From: Typhlomys cinereus
Taxonomy: Eukaryota > Chordata > Mammalia > Rodentia > Platacanthomyidae
Length of the DNA: 64,000 bases
Assembly: GCA_023101885.1 (NCBI GenBank)
Contig: JALPQD010000075.1
Location: forward strand, 4,096,630-4,160,629
Reading direction: 5' to 3'
Both the position numbers and the translations under genes were made by a program. Positions within the stretch are counted from its first letter, which is position 1. The number at the start of each line of letters is the position of its first letter. Positions 44,440 to 56,959 of this stretch are shown piece by piece. The notes below the pieces were generated by a model that worked only from the letters and a program-made list of their open reading frames with translations, made no database searches and was not told where the DNA came from.

Positions 44440-45600
44440 GATGTATCCTACTATAATTTTTAATCATCTTTTATTCAATTGAAAAAGAGCTTCGGGCCAG
44501 ATAAGAGAAGCACGTTGATAGTGGGAACCCAGCATAGGTGAATCCCCACAGCCGGTCAGCATTGCGTCCCAACATATTTTGGGGTTCTCTGATTTAAGCA
44601 CGTTCATTGCAAAAATCTAAATCATAAAGCAGTTAGTTACCCCACTCTGTTCATGCCTGTATTGCACCAATGGCCACCCCCTGCCAGAGTGGGTGTTATT
44701 ATAGTATGAAGCTTTTATGATTGGTTAAGTCTGTTGATTGTTTTTCTCCCCTGACAACCTGCATCATACTTTCTGGTATTATGAAAGCTGGCTGTGACGG
44801 AGGAAACTTCCAGATCCACAAGGATGACCAAAAAACATTTAATTCTAATAGGCTGTTTTTAGATGATAGTGCAATTTTAAATAAAATGAAAAAAATATTT
44901 TTTCTACTGAAACAGTTGTATTCACATTCAGTTTCTTCTCATATCTTGAAGGTTAGAATCCAGTTTTACATATTTTTATATTTCATGCCTGCTAACGCAT
45001 GAATTGATTCATTGTTGCTTTGGTTTGATTTTTAGTCTTCTTACTAAATCCATAAATAGGCTTATATACCTCATCTATAATATTATATACTTTTGAGTTC
45101 ACCTGCTTTATTAATGTTCTAAATGAACAACATAATCTCTAGTAACTTTTTCTTGCTCATTAATATTTCCATTTTTTTCCAGTTTAAATACCTCCTTTTG
45201 ATACAGGCATGTATCATTTGTCCCGTCTCTTCTTTTTTTTTTTTGGAAAGGTAACTGGGCTTGGTATACTATTTCATGTATAGCATGAGGTAAATGAGCT
45301 CATCCTATGCTTTGTAATTTTCTGTTTGCTGCCTTAGAACCTTCTCTGTCTTTATTACTAAGATTCATCTTGGGGTCAATATGGTCAAGTTGAATCTGAC
45401 TGTCCATTTTTTTCTATCTTCCTGAACCCAGATATTAATATTCTTCTCAGGTTTGGGAAAGTTTTATATGGCAATCTCCTTGAACTTTCTATATCTTTGT
45501 CATTTGCAAGTCATTTTTAAACTAGAATAAATTGAATATTTGCTTTTAATGATGTCAAAAAGTTCTTATATGCTTTAGTTATCACACATTATTATTCACC
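44440..45600. other. Unassigned AT-rich DNA
   Basis: No gene recognised. The 93-codon frame at 44721-45002 has no domain. Parts of 45000-45600 may be a very old antisense L1, but I could not anchor it. Confidence 0.35.
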
Positions 45601-45606
45601 TTCTGT

Positions 45607-45815
45607 GTGTGTGTGTTTGTGTGTATAGAAGACAACATTTGAGTGTGTGTGCTTATAGGGGCTTAAGGGTGACGATGGGAATTTTCCTGGATTGTTCTGC
45701 CTCTTTATTACTTTGCTCTGGGGTTTCCCAGGCTTTGCCTATCAGGGCCAGACCTGCAGGCTGCTACCATTTGAGGGCTTTAACCCTTGAGCCAAATTCC
45801 CAGCTCTGCCTATGT
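45607..45815 (-). repeat. Older tRNA-headed SINE, antisense
   Basis: (GT)n start, a body with CTGGGGTTTCCCAGGCTTTG and GGCCAGACCTGCAGGCTGC, and a truncated head ending TTAACCCTTGAGCCAAATTC. It matches the family seen in S1-S4 but is diverged and shortened. Confidence 0.65.
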
Positions 45816-46192
45816 GTTTTTGACTAATTGTTCTTTAGGCTTGCTAATTTAACCTACCCTGTTTGACCTATTCCGTTCTTGGTTTTTTTCCTCGCATTTT
45901 AAACTTTGCTTAGTGTATTTTTCACTTTAATGATCTCTTTTTGAGTTCTCAATGGTTTCTATTTCTCTGTTAAATTTCCATGTAAGAGTATTAGCTATTT
46001 TTTCTTCTGTATTTTCTTCAGTTTAATTAAGTTCCATGAAAACAGCTGCTTAAAATTCTCCACTTGAAAGCTCTCCTATACTGGCTATTCATTGATTGGC
46101 ATCTAGCACTCTGTTGTGACTAACAGGTGAGATGATGGTTTCCTGAAAGTGCTTGGTCACCAGTGTACATTTTCTAGGTTTTGAATGTTTCA

Positions 46193-46564
46193 TGTCATGG
46201 TTTGAATGTGAATTGTCCCCCATAGATTCATGTCTTTGCAATCTTAGCTGGTGTTGCTATTTGAAGGTCATAGCACTTTTGGGAGGTGGAGTCTTACTAG
46301 AGGAAGGCACATGACAGGGAGTGGGACTTGAGGTTGAATAGCCCTGCTCTGTGACCTCTAGTAGTCTGCTCTTACATTTTACAGTGTGCTCTGTCAGCCT
46401 CCATGATGTCTGCAGTGACCTAAGTTGCCTCCAGCTTCTACCAGCCACTCTGCCTTTCCTGTCATAATGCACTGCATCTCCCCTCTGGAACTATAAGACA
46501 AATAAATCTTCACTTAAGTAGCTTGTTCCTGAGTGCTGTCACAGCAGAAAGAGTAACTGTGACA
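46193..46564 (+). mobile_element. MaLR-like LTR (family B)
   Basis: TGTCATGGTTTGAATGTGAA start, AATAAATCTTCAC polyA region near 46501, and GAGTAACTGTGACA end. It is more diverged from the 38.7 and 41.4 kb copies than they are from each other. Confidence 0.6.
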
Positions 46565-47570
46565 GTGTGAATATTTCACTAAGTTTCTAAAGATACCTTT
46601 CCAAGAATTCTAAGTTTGCTTGTTATTTTTACTAAGCCTATCATTGCACCTACAATTTCAGCAGGAGGGGGGTCTAACTCCAGGTTTACAGTGAACTACT
46701 GTTGGCGTATTGCCACTATTTCAGCACTATTTCAGTGTGATCAAAACCAGGTTATCTCCCAAATTAACAGCTGATTTGTTGTGCAATGTTAACCAAAAAA
46801 GCTAAGTGATCTTGTCCCTCCCCACGTGTTGCCTTGTGGGGCTCAGGCAAGCCCAGGAGTCTCATCCACAGTTCCTGGTTTGTGATTGGATCCTGAAAAT
46901 TATGCCTGATTCACTATATAGGAACCAATTTTAGGCTCCCATACCATGGTGGGGGCTGTCAAGACAAAAAACTAGGTTATGTTCTAAGTACAGATCCTTC
47001 CAAGACAAGACAAAGTTCGGCTAGGATAAAAGCTCCCATTTTTAAGGGCTGCCTATTGCTGAGGCAGACTCATGTCCCAAAAGTATTGCCAATAGTCTCA
47101 GGTAATATTAGCTCAAATTAGAAATTTAATACACTGAAGTTTTGTATTTTTCTTCCTGACACCAAGCTATTCTAAGACTTCATCCACAGGTAATAGAGTG
47201 GAATTGAGAATTACTAGGAAATGCTTAGTGATAAGTTTTACTGATCTTCAAGGAAAAGTTCAAACTAACCTAACTACTCTGTCCTACCCTCAGCTTTGTC
47301 CTACTATGCTGCCCAATGTTTGGTACTGTTGGTGATTGCAGTCCCATATACATTGAAGCTGAAGCTAAACCTCCTGAGTCTTACAAACACAAGGATTTGC
47401 ATAGTCTCAAGGCTATGAACAGCCAATGCTATCATTGAAAATTGTATAAATGGAAAAGGAGAATTATCTCTCTAGAGCAGAGTTTTCTCCTCAGTGCTTG
47501 GGTCAGTCTTCACCTGTGAGTTGAAGATCACGATTGTGTTTGGATGACGAGTTGAATGATGTGATTGTCG
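46565..47570. other. Unassigned DNA
   Basis: No recognisable gene or repeat. Confidence 0.4.
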
Positions 47571-47572
47571 CA

Positions 47573-47990
47573 TACAGGTGTCAATTTGACAGTTCCAGGC
47601 TGAGCTTAGGGCACAGATATGAAGAATTTAAACAGGTGTGTAAGAGATTGTGTAACTGATGTGTAAGACCTAACTCATAGTTAGTGGTGCCTTCCAGAGT
47701 CAGACTCTTGTTCTCTTACTTTGTGCTAGCAAGCTCACTGTTACTGCTATGCCTCCTTCTTCAGTTCTACCAATGCTCGTTCCTCATTGCTGCTGTTTTT
47801 CGGTGTCATAATTCTTTGCTGTTGCACAAGTTCTTAACTATTGTTTTTCATTGATGTTGGAGCCCAGCATCTTTAGCCCTCCAGTGTGACTGAGGTTTGG
47901 GGAGTGGGACTGCTGGACTATCCAGCTTCTGAACAGAGCAGCCATGGGTAGTCATTGTTGGACCACTAAGATATTATCAGGTAAAACATA
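47573..47990 (+). repeat. Family-A-related LTR remnant, sense
   Basis: ACAGGTGTCAATTTGACAGT then a stretch with TAGTTAGTGGTGCCTTCCAG matches the 5' half of the ERVL-like LTR (read in its own direction). The 3' half is too diverged to bound. Confidence 0.45.
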
Positions 47991-47997
47991 TATATAA

Positions 47998-48190
47998 TGT
48001 TTTATTTACTTTTTATGAAAGAGAGAGAGAAAGAGAGAGAGGGAGAATGAATGTGTTCTATGACACAGTGGTATAGGTCAGAAGATAACTTTGGGAAATC
48101 AACTCTTTCTTTCAACTATGTGGACATCTGGTGATTAAACTCTGGTCACCAGATTTCTGAGCATGTGCCTTACCTGCTCTCAACTGTCCA
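47998..48190 (-). repeat. B4-like SINE remnant with GA repeat, antisense
   Basis: A GAGA tract (48019-48046), then AGGTCAGAAGATAACTTTGG and GATTAAACTCTGGTCACCAG, antisense to a B4-type body and head. Confidence 0.5.
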
Positions 48191-48329
48191 TTGCTTCTTG
48201 CATCCTAGTCTTTTAATTTTTTGTTTTATTTGTATTCTTAGGCATGCCCTCTGTATCTAATGAAAAAGTTTATCACTACAAATATTAAACTTAGTTCTGA
48301 AAGTAAGGCAACCTTAAGAGGATGAAATA

Positions 48330-51300
48330 TGCTCTAGATGACCCTGGCAAGCTTCATGGGAGATCTTTGTTTGCAACACTAAAGTTTATGAGGCAGAAAA
48401 TGAATATCAGAACTAGAAGACAAGCTTTCATGACAAAATTATTCAATTAAAGGGGATGAAAAGGTAAAAAAAATACATGAGAGGAATATCCATGAGACAC
48501 TTTAAAGAAGTCATACCTATGCATTCATGAATCCCAGAATAAGAAATCAAAAATTCTGCACCAGAAGAGATTTTTCACACTATAATAAATGAAAATTTCC
48601 CACAACTTAGGAAAGAAATTCCCATCCAAGTACAACTAACATATTGAACACCAATCAGACATGACCAAGATAGAAACTTGCCATGGAAAATAATAGTCTA
48701 AACACTGCAGATATAAGACTAAAAGAATATTTTGAGAGCTTCAAGAGAGGAAAATCTAAGTCAAATTTAAATGTAAGCCTATTAGAATAACAGCTGATAT
48801 TTCAACAGAAGCAGTAAAAGACGAAAGAGATTAGAGATGTACTTCAAGTTATGACTGATCGCAAATGCCAACCCAGGCTGCTATATCTATCAAAATTTCA
48901 GTCATGATTGAAGGTGAAAGAAAAATTCTCCATAAGAATAAACTGAAGGTCTATATGGCCACCAAACCAGTCTTGAAGAAGAACTGAAGTTCAAAGAAAA
49001 GGATAAATATATCCAAGAGGATAGAAAGGAAAAATAATACGAACACAACTAGCAAGCAAATACACATATAAAACCCACAAAACTTAGAAAATGCCGGGAA
49101 TCAGCAAAGTTTCTCAATTATAACCCTAAATGTCAATGGAATTAATAAAAGAGACATAGACTACTAGCATGGATTAAAATCATAACCCATCAATCTGCTC
49201 CCTTCAAGAAACACATCTCACTATGAAAGGTGGCACACTCTCTGAACAAAAGTTGGTAAAAGTTCCTACAAGTTAACGGAACAAGGAAAGAAGCAGGAAT
49301 AGCAATTCTAATTGTAATTCAAACTAAGACAAATCATAAGAGACACAGAAGGACACTATTTGTCAAGAATAATCCATCCAGAAGACTTCACAAATCTGAG
49401 CATATGCACACCCCATGTAGGCTCACCCACATTCATTAAACAAACACTACAATGTCTAAAATAGCAAATTAACCCACACATGATAATAGTAGAGATTTCA
49501 GCACCCCAATCTCACCAATGGATAGGTCAACAGACTAGATATATCCATCAACAGACTAAATGGATAGATCAACAGACCAAAAATTGAAGTGAGACACTGG
49601 AACTGAGTCAAGCCATAAACCAAATGAACTTACCATCATTTCAAAAAGGAATCCACATTCTTTTCAGAAGCCCATAGAACTTTCTCCAAAATAAACCATA
49701 TAGTAGGCCACAAAGCAAGCCTCCATATATACAGGAAAGTTGAAATTGCATTCTTTACTTTATCTGGTCACCATAGAATAATGCTAGATGTCAACAAGGT
49801 AAATGACAGAAAATACAGAAATTCTTGATACCATGATACTAAATATCATGATATTAAACAAGGAATGGGTTCATGCAGAAGTCAAAATTAAAATTCCTAG
49901 AACTGAATGATAGTGAAAACACAACATAGCAACCTCTGGGACAGGATAAAGGCAGTCCTAAGAGGAAAATGGAAACATCACAAGTAACTAACTTATTAGT
50001 GCATCTTAAAACTAGAGACACAAGTATAGATTAGTAAAATCAGGGGAGAAATATCAGAAATTAAGATAAAGAAACTGTTACAAAGAATCAATCAAGCAAA
50101 GAGTAGTTCTTTGAAAAAATCAAAATAGGTAAACCCCTAGCCAAATTAACCAAAACCAAAAGAGGCAAAATCCAAATTAATATAATTAGAAATGAAAATG
50201 GAGCTATCACAAATGATACCAAGGAAATTCAAAGAATCATATGTTCATACTTAAAAAATTTATACTCCACAAAAATCTGGCAATCATAAAGAAATGGATG
50301 AATTTCTAAGTACATGGAAGTTACCAAAATTGAATCAAGATGAAATTAGTTATTTAAATATTCCAATACCAATGACAAAATTAAAGAAGCAATTACAAAT
50401 CTTTCAACAAAATAATCCCAAGACCAAATGGATCCAGGGTAGAATTCTACCAGACATTTAAAAAACAACTAATACCCTTTAACCTATTTCACAACATAGC
50501 AAAGAAAGGAATGCTTCCAAATTTTTTATAACATTTTTATTATTTCCGCTCATACAAACTTAATAGGTAGACCAGTTCCCTCCCCCCTCCTCCTCCCCCC
50601 GAACCCCCTGCTCCCCTTCCCTCCCTTCCCATCTCCCAGTGCCTCCCCCCCAATTCCCAGAGAGTCCTTTATTGTGTATGCCTAACTCTCCTCTTGGTCC
50701 TCCTTTCCGATGACGTAAAAGGACCCAGTGGCATTTCCCTGAACCCTTTCTCGTGTTCCCCTTAAGCATAGGAACACTACTGTGGCCATCAATCCCTTGC
50801 CTCCAAGGATCTTGGTGCCTTTAGCCGATGTTAGACTTTGTGAGGTCTATAGTGTGACGGACATGGCGCAGGGCATGCAAAGTCCTATTATGATTGCTTC
50901 AGCCCTATCTAGTGTGGAGACTCTTCAAATCATTGTTTCCCCCATCCTTTTGCTCTTACAATCTTACCGTCCCCTCTTCCGCAGATGTCCCTGAGCTTCA
51001 GGATGGGGGGAGATTAGGCTGGCTTAGTTCTATGTGGATGATATAGAGTCTCTGAAGTTCTGGATTGTGGTTTGTTGATTTTCTTTTGCAGTTTTGCTGC
51101 TCCTGCAATGCCCTTCACTCCATCCTGATGGGCACTGTATGTCACCCCCTGGTCAGAGACAAAAAACTGTTAAACTGGAGTCTTGTTATAATAGCACATT
51201 CAAGGGTAGATGTAATAAAAGCAGAAAACCTCGGTGAGGGAGGGATCAGTCACCCATTTACAAAATGATCTCTTTTCATCTGCCAGACTATATGCCCTTC

Positions 51301-52436
51301 CCTTCTGGTGAGATCATACCCCCTCAGTTGTATATGATCAGGAACGAACGTCTGTGAACTTAACCAGGTATCACATTACTTACTTGCATTCCTTGGAGGT
51401 CGATTTTCTCTGCTGTAACATGGTCCCCTCTCTCCTTGTATCTGGTGTGGCTCTCCAACCCCATCCCTCCTGTTCACAATCCTAGCAATTACCGTATTAC
51501 ATAGATTTACCCTTGAGTGTCTCAATGTGGGCTGGGTGAGTTTGGTACTAGGAGCCACCTATTAGGGAGTACATATGGCGCTTAACTTTCTAGGATTGGG
51601 ATACTTCACTTAATATAATTGTTTCTAATGACATCCATTTCCCAGCAAATTCCAGTAATTCATCATTTTTGATGGCTGAGTAGTACTCCATTGTATAGAT
51701 GTATCACAGTTTCCTTATCCACTCGTCAACTGTTGGACATTTAGGTTGATTCCATGACTTTGCTATTGTAAACAGTGCTGCTATGAACATAGTCGTGCTG
51801 GTGCTATCGAGGCAAACTTCTGCTGCATGGGGGGTTATTCCCAAAAGTGGAATAGCAGGGTCATATGGCATTTCAATCTTTAATTTCTTTAAGAATCTCC
51901 AGACAGCTCGCCAGAATGGCTATATGAGTCTGCTTCCAAATTTTTTATGAAGCTAATATTATACTGATCCAAAAACCAAATAAAGACACACAAAAAGAAA
52001 ACTATAGGCCAATCTCATTGATGAACAGAGATACAAAGATGCCCCACAAAATTTTAGCAAACCAGATTAAAAAATATCAAATGTCAAATATCAAAAATCA
52101 AATATAAAATGATATCAAAATATCATTCACTATGACCACATAGGATTTATTCCAGACACACAAGGTTGGTTCAACATATGCAGATCAATAAATGTAATTC
52201 GTTATGTAAGCCAATGCATGGACTAAAACCGCATGATTCTCTTGATAGACACAGAAAAAGCTTTTAGCAAATTTTAACATTTCTTTATGATAAAAATTCT
52301 GGAGACAATAGGGATAGAAAAAACATAATAAACCTAATAAAAGGCCATATACAGTAAGCCTATAACAAGGACCATTGTAAATGGTGAAAAACTTGAAGCA
52401 TTCTCACTTCGATCAGGAACTAGGTATGGTTGTTGT
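48330..52436 (+). mobile_element. Old sense L1 (ORF1 to mid ORF2), interrupted
   Basis: The sense strand carries ORF1 C-terminal sequence (about 48500-49020), the ORF1-ORF2 spacer, the ORF2 start near 49120 (AATGTCAATGGAATTAATAA) and decayed ORF2 to 50511. After a young L1 insertion it resumes at 51949, and it stops at about 52435 within the RT region, just after the segment corresponding to LEAFSLRSGTR. Many stops and indels. The 3' half is missing. Confidence 0.8.
50512..51948 (-). mobile_element. Young antisense L1 (copy c) inside the old L1, 18-bp TSD
   Basis: TGCTTCCAAATTTTTTAT flanks the insertion at 50512-50529 and 51931-51948. The 1.4-kb insert carries a short plus-strand T tail, the G-rich tract, the 3' UTR and the last portion of ORF2. 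It is near-identical to copy a. In the ORF2 part one tryptophan codon has become TGA (minus, about 51708). The old L1 continues uninterrupted in sequence across the site. Confidence 0.95.
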
Positions 52437-52845
52437 ATTAGTCAGGGTTCTCTGAAGAAACAGAATCTATAGAATGTAATATATATAAATAAGTTTATTA
52501 AAAAGAACTCACAATAAAAATAATGTTCTTCAAGGTAGCCGTCTGTCGCAGCCTCTGTCCTGGCTGGAATGTTCCACAAGCCAAAAGATCCCTAGAAGAT
52601 CTCAAACCTTTGCTCCTCTGGAGGGTTGAAGACGCTGGGTTCCGACTTTGGCAATGAACAGCAAGCAGCAGCAAGGCCTAGAGACCAGGATCCAAAGGCA
52701 CTGGGAACAGCAACAACGTGATGGAAAAGTGAAGCTCCAAGTCAGCAGCTGTAACAGGGAAGGTGCAAGGAAGTACATAAAAACATATGTGATTTACTGT
52801 GTCCCCAGATGGTCAGTAAATGTATACAGTTAACAGTATCTAAAA
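52437..52845. repeat. Mammalian interspersed repeat, family not assigned
   Basis: TATTAGTCAGGGTTCTCTGA then AGAAACAGAATCTATAGAAT and TAAGTTTATTAAAAAGAACT follow a phrase common in mammalian repeats. It starts exactly where the old L1 stops. Confidence 0.45.
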
Positions 52846-53059
52846 GGACACATATTTCCTGCAACAATGGTGGGAACAATGTGGACCTTAAAAAAAGCTG
52901 TGTGGTATCAATCTTCCCATTCTGAGATTAGATCACGGGAGGAATAACAGACACTGGAAAGGCCAAAGAGCAGAAGATAAGTCTCCACTGCTGTCTGTTT
53001 TGCACCAGCTTGATCTATACTCAAGGAGTACTGGAAGGCCAGCTACAGCCCCTGCACAT

Positions 53060-53124
53060 GTGTCTGTGCATGTATGCATGCATATGTGTGTGTGCATGTG
53101 CATGTGCTTGTGTGTGTGTGTGTA

Positions 53125-53156
<32 letters not shown>

Positions 53157-53398
53157 TGTAACAGAAGGCATTTGCATATGTGTGCCTGTGGAGGCCCAGG
53201 GTGACACTGAGAATTGTCCTGAATTGTTCTCTTATCTTTACTGCTTTGCTCTGGGACTTCCCTCTCTCTCTCTTTCAGAACTGGAATTTCAGGCCACCTA
53301 TGCCACATTTGCCCAGCATTTTATGTGAGATCTAAGAACCGAACTCAGGTCTGTTTGCTTGGAGGGCAAGCAAACCATCTGAACCATCTCCCAGGCTT
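53060..53398 (-). repeat. Older tRNA-headed SINE, antisense, with (GT)n
   Basis: (GT)n-rich at 53080-53158, a body with TTTGCTCTGGGACTTCC, then the antisense B-box region AAGAACCGAACTCAGG and head AACCATCTCCCAGGC. The frames on both strands at 53010-53328 are read-through. Confidence 0.7.
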
Positions 53399-53399
53399 T

Positions 53400-54640
53400 T
53401 ACTATGAATTTTTAAATTTTTGCTTTGATTACTAGAACTCTTCTTATCAATGATCACATTTATAAAACCTTTTTTCTACTTCGAATAGTCTTATTCTAAA
53501 AATCACCATCTGTCTATGTGTTGTAATACTGACACCTGGAAAAACACTTTCCAAGATATAAGCTTTTCCATGTTGGGTATTTTAATGATCAACTCAATCA
53601 TCATCACCCAAAGACTTAAATGCATGTATAGCAATTACCCATTGATATAATGCCTCAAAATCAGTTAGATGTCAGTACTAGTAAAAATGCATTTATATAA
53701 CTATGAGGTCCATATGTTCTATGCTTATATACCTAAAAGCTGTGGTTTGTAATATGGTATTACATCTCATAGAAAGATGACTTTCTCCCTTGCAATTAAA
53801 AGACATAACTCTTCTAAGAGTTATTTTTATATCACCAAAATATAAAGAGACTTCTGTTTCATGGGGGAGAATATTCTGACATTAGAGAAGGAATATGGGT
53901 AGATTATCTTTTCAGAGAATGATAGGTCTTGTTAGCAGATTGTTCAGTTTTAAGAGCTGCACAGTATATAATACAGAGTAAAGACAATGTAGTCTATATA
54001 CATGTCTGTTTGACCAAATTGTCATCTGCTGAGGCTGTTATGTTTTATATTCCTGTTCCGTGCTCTGTAACTGCTTTCATTACAAAACAGAATAGAGATT
54101 TTTAAATAAATTTATCAATATTTAAATTGTTACCCTTTGATTTTTAAGAAATACCAGAAAAGAGACCCAAAGAAGATTGGCTCATACAAAACAGGAAACT
54201 ATAATGTATGATCCATCCCCAGAGTGAAAGAAAGCCTGTCAGGACTTCGTGAACCTTGGTCAGAAAGAAAGGAACTCTTGCTGTTTGCTGTAGCCAGAGC
54301 ACTGGTGTTTATCATGCTTCCTCCTCAATCCCAATTTCCACAGCGATGTGAAGAGAGTTACAGATTGTTGGCCTGTTACTTTGAGGAACCCCAGGCTTCA
54401 GACACATGAGTCTTTAGTGATGCAACATGCTAACCAGTCTCTGGTTAGCACTACCTCTATATCTACCAAGTCTATAAGAAGGTCTCTTTTTGCTCTACTT
54501 CATATCTTTTACAGCTGTTCATTAAACAAATATCCTTGAGAAGAGTATAATTTAAAAGAGAAGCAGAGAAATATGGACTTATAAGATCTTCAGAACAAAA
54601 GCTATGGAGATGAGATGCTTCTCCATCTTTTGATTTTTCA
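53400..54640. other. Unique-looking DNA, no gene seen
   Basis: No domain-bearing frame and no young repeats. Confidence 0.4.
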
Positions 54641-54641
54641 A

Positions 54642-54785
54642 TAATATATAATACATACTATATAATATAATAATATATAATATGTACTACATGTAGTACA
54701 TTAACATATTTATATAATGTGTTCATATTTCATGTGATAATACACATTATATATAATATTAAATTTTATATAGTTACATTACATA
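54642..54785. repeat. AT-rich low-complexity DNA with 20-bp palindrome
   Basis: TA/ATA runs with the perfect palindrome ATGTACTACATGTAGTACAT at 54682-54701. Confidence 0.8.
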
Positions 54786-54789
54786 TTAA

Positions 54790-55170
54790 AGTTGATTAAC
54801 TCTCCGGTTAATAAAAATTCTTTCAACTAAAAAGTATTTATTGAACCCTAGATTACCAGTTAGCTAATTTCACTGAGTCTTCCCTCCCTTGCATTAAGGC
54901 TGAAGGAGGTCTTATATGAGCACCTACTAATTTCATTGTTTTGAATTTCGAATGAACAATGGATGTAAAGAACCCCAAACTGTAGTATGTCAGCTCAGAA
55001 AAATGTTAGCTTTTATTACCTTACCGACATATTATTTTCCAAAATCTATCATGTTCCTCAAAATAATTTATTGGTTATTGTTTGTTTACTAAGCAATAGT
55101 TAGTAGCATTCTATCTAGCTATGTGCTCAATCTAGTTGAGATCAAGAATGATCCTGGATTGTTTTTCCAC
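54790..55170. other. Unassigned DNA
   Basis: Nothing recognisable. Confidence 0.4.
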
Positions 55171-55312
55171 CTTTTTTTTTTTTTGAGGCTGTGTCTATAA
55201 TTATAACCAGACACTTCCATGACTAGAGTTATCATGGGTGGAGGAGGGTGACATTTTATATGAACCCTGGTCTTTTTGTTTGTTCATTGCTGAGCCATCT
55301 CTAACTAGCACA
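55171..55312 (-). repeat. Diverged SINE remnant, antisense
   Basis: A T run, then GAACCCTGGTCTTTTTG and TTGCTGAGCCATCTCTAAC, antisense to a tRNA-like SINE head. The body is heavily decayed. Confidence 0.45.
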
Positions 55313-56040
55313 CTTTCATCCTAAATGTGGAAAATTCTGACCCTTAAACTGAAACATGGAAGCAAGTTAGAATAGAGGAAAGACACTATGCAATGGTATT
55401 TCCCTGTAGGAACAAGTCCTGAACAGCATGTTAATGTTCTCTTTTGTAAATGGAATCTTTTTACTATCTTGAGAACCAAAAGAAACAAATGAAGTTTGGA
55501 ATGAAATTGATGAAATATCTTTGTTAAAAGCAACATGATTTTAACTTTTAAGAATCCTTATTGCTAGAGAGTGAATCTGCACCTTTAGTGGGAGACACAT
55601 CAGGGAAGGACTTTTTGTGTTTTGAAGATTGCATCAAGGACTTTGTTTTTATGGCAAGATCATGCCCTGCTGCCAAATATGAGCTGCTATTGATGGCAAT
55701 TTGCCAGACTCCTGGGATTTCTGATCATTGCATTTTTCTGAGAGGAAAAATTTAGGGAGAAAGGGAAGTTCAGGTGACAGTGAACTGCACTCTCACTATT
55801 TTGTGGGGTAGTTGTGAGGAAGAGGTCAGAGGAAATTAGGGATGGAAGCAGTAGTGAGAAAGAGACTATAACTGCATCTTATGTTAAATATTCTCCATGG
55901 AATTTTTTCTCTTGAAGTCTTCAGAATAATTTTCAGTGTCTTCAATCTCAAATGCAATTAAATGGTGAAACTAGCTAACTGAATTCACACAGACAAAGGT
56001 GAAGCACTTACTCATTTCCCTAGGTTATTTAACTTATTTT
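55313..56040. other. Unique-looking DNA, no gene seen
   Basis: Frames at 55321-55536 (-) and 55561-55755 (+) have no recognisable domain. Confidence 0.4.
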
Positions 56041-56074
56041 TGCTTGAATAGCTTTAGGCAACAAAAATAAATGA

Positions 56075-56180
56075 ATGTGCAGCTGCCTATTTATAATGAC
56101 AAACATACTACCTCTCTTATCTTCTAATTACCACCCGGGAGTTTAATTAAAAGCTAATTACTCATTGTATTACAATGTTT
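56075..56180. promoter_or_regulatory. Candidate enhancer-like motif cluster
   Basis: Within about 100 repeat-free bases are an E-box CAGCTG (56080-56085), a perfect MEF2-type CTATTTATAA (56087-56096), three homeodomain-type cores (TAATTA 56125-56130, TTAATTAA 56143-56150, TAATTA 56155-56160) and an inverted pair CATTGTATTACAATG (56163-56177) with ATTGT and ACAAT as in SOX sites. Such clustering is common in developmental enhancers, but AT-rich DNA also produces these cores by chance. Confidence 0.35.
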
Positions 56181-56271
56181 TTTCATTCTCCTGTACAAAA
56201 GGCCAATCCATGGATGTACTCAATGGTAGGCCAGAGTTCCTAAAGTAACATAGTTCTAACAAAATTGCTAC

Positions 56272-56315
<44 letters not shown>

Positions 56316-56337
56316 AACATATATATATATATATATA
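56272..56337. repeat. (TA)n(GT)n(TA)n microsatellite
   Basis: A TA run, (GT)n at 56279-56312, then a TA run again. Confidence 0.9.
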
Positions 56338-56339
56338 CT

Positions 56340-56955
56340 ATAATGTTTTGATACTGCTGTATGACACATTTCTTAGATAAATGTTACACAGACATCTATT
56401 CATCCCTGAAAAGGATTCAATGACAGACCAAAATAACAATTACATCAACAGCCAACTTGATGTATCAATGAGTATTGTGACTACTTACCAGAGTATGGGT
56501 GAGTGTTATTTATAGTATCAGGATTTTTCTTCCTGAATGAGAGAATTTAGTGTGATGAAAGCATTTATTTTGTTGAAGCATATTACATATTAGTGATCTT
56601 GACAGGTAACAACAAAAAGATCTTATATCTTATGTCTTACTAGGTGTGTACTTTCTGAGCCTTCCTTCAAGACATTATATTTCAAATTGCTACAGAAAAA
56701 CCTTCTGAGGTTGGACTGGAGACAAAGTCCAAAATGGCATTATGTTATGCCCAGAGAAAAAATACCATTCAACAGATACCAAAATGAAATTTTAACTATC
56801 ATCAAACAAATTAGTGTGCAATTTCACATAGCTGTTTTAATTTTGATAAGAATACCTAAACTCTATTCTCTTAGCAAGTTTCAAGTATCCTATAAAATAT
56901 TTAATGTAGTTCTAATATTGCATTTTGGACCTTGGGCTTATTCATCCTAACCACT
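56340..56955. other. Unassigned DNA
   Basis: The 87-codon frame at 56687-56950 has no recognisable domain and its context is repeat-poor; I cannot support it as an exon. Confidence 0.4.
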
Positions 56956-56959
56956 AAAT

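Noticed and set aside
56687..56950. 87-codon plus frame in repeat-poor DNA
   Set aside because: No domain, weak start context and AT-rich composition; I cannot tell it from chance.
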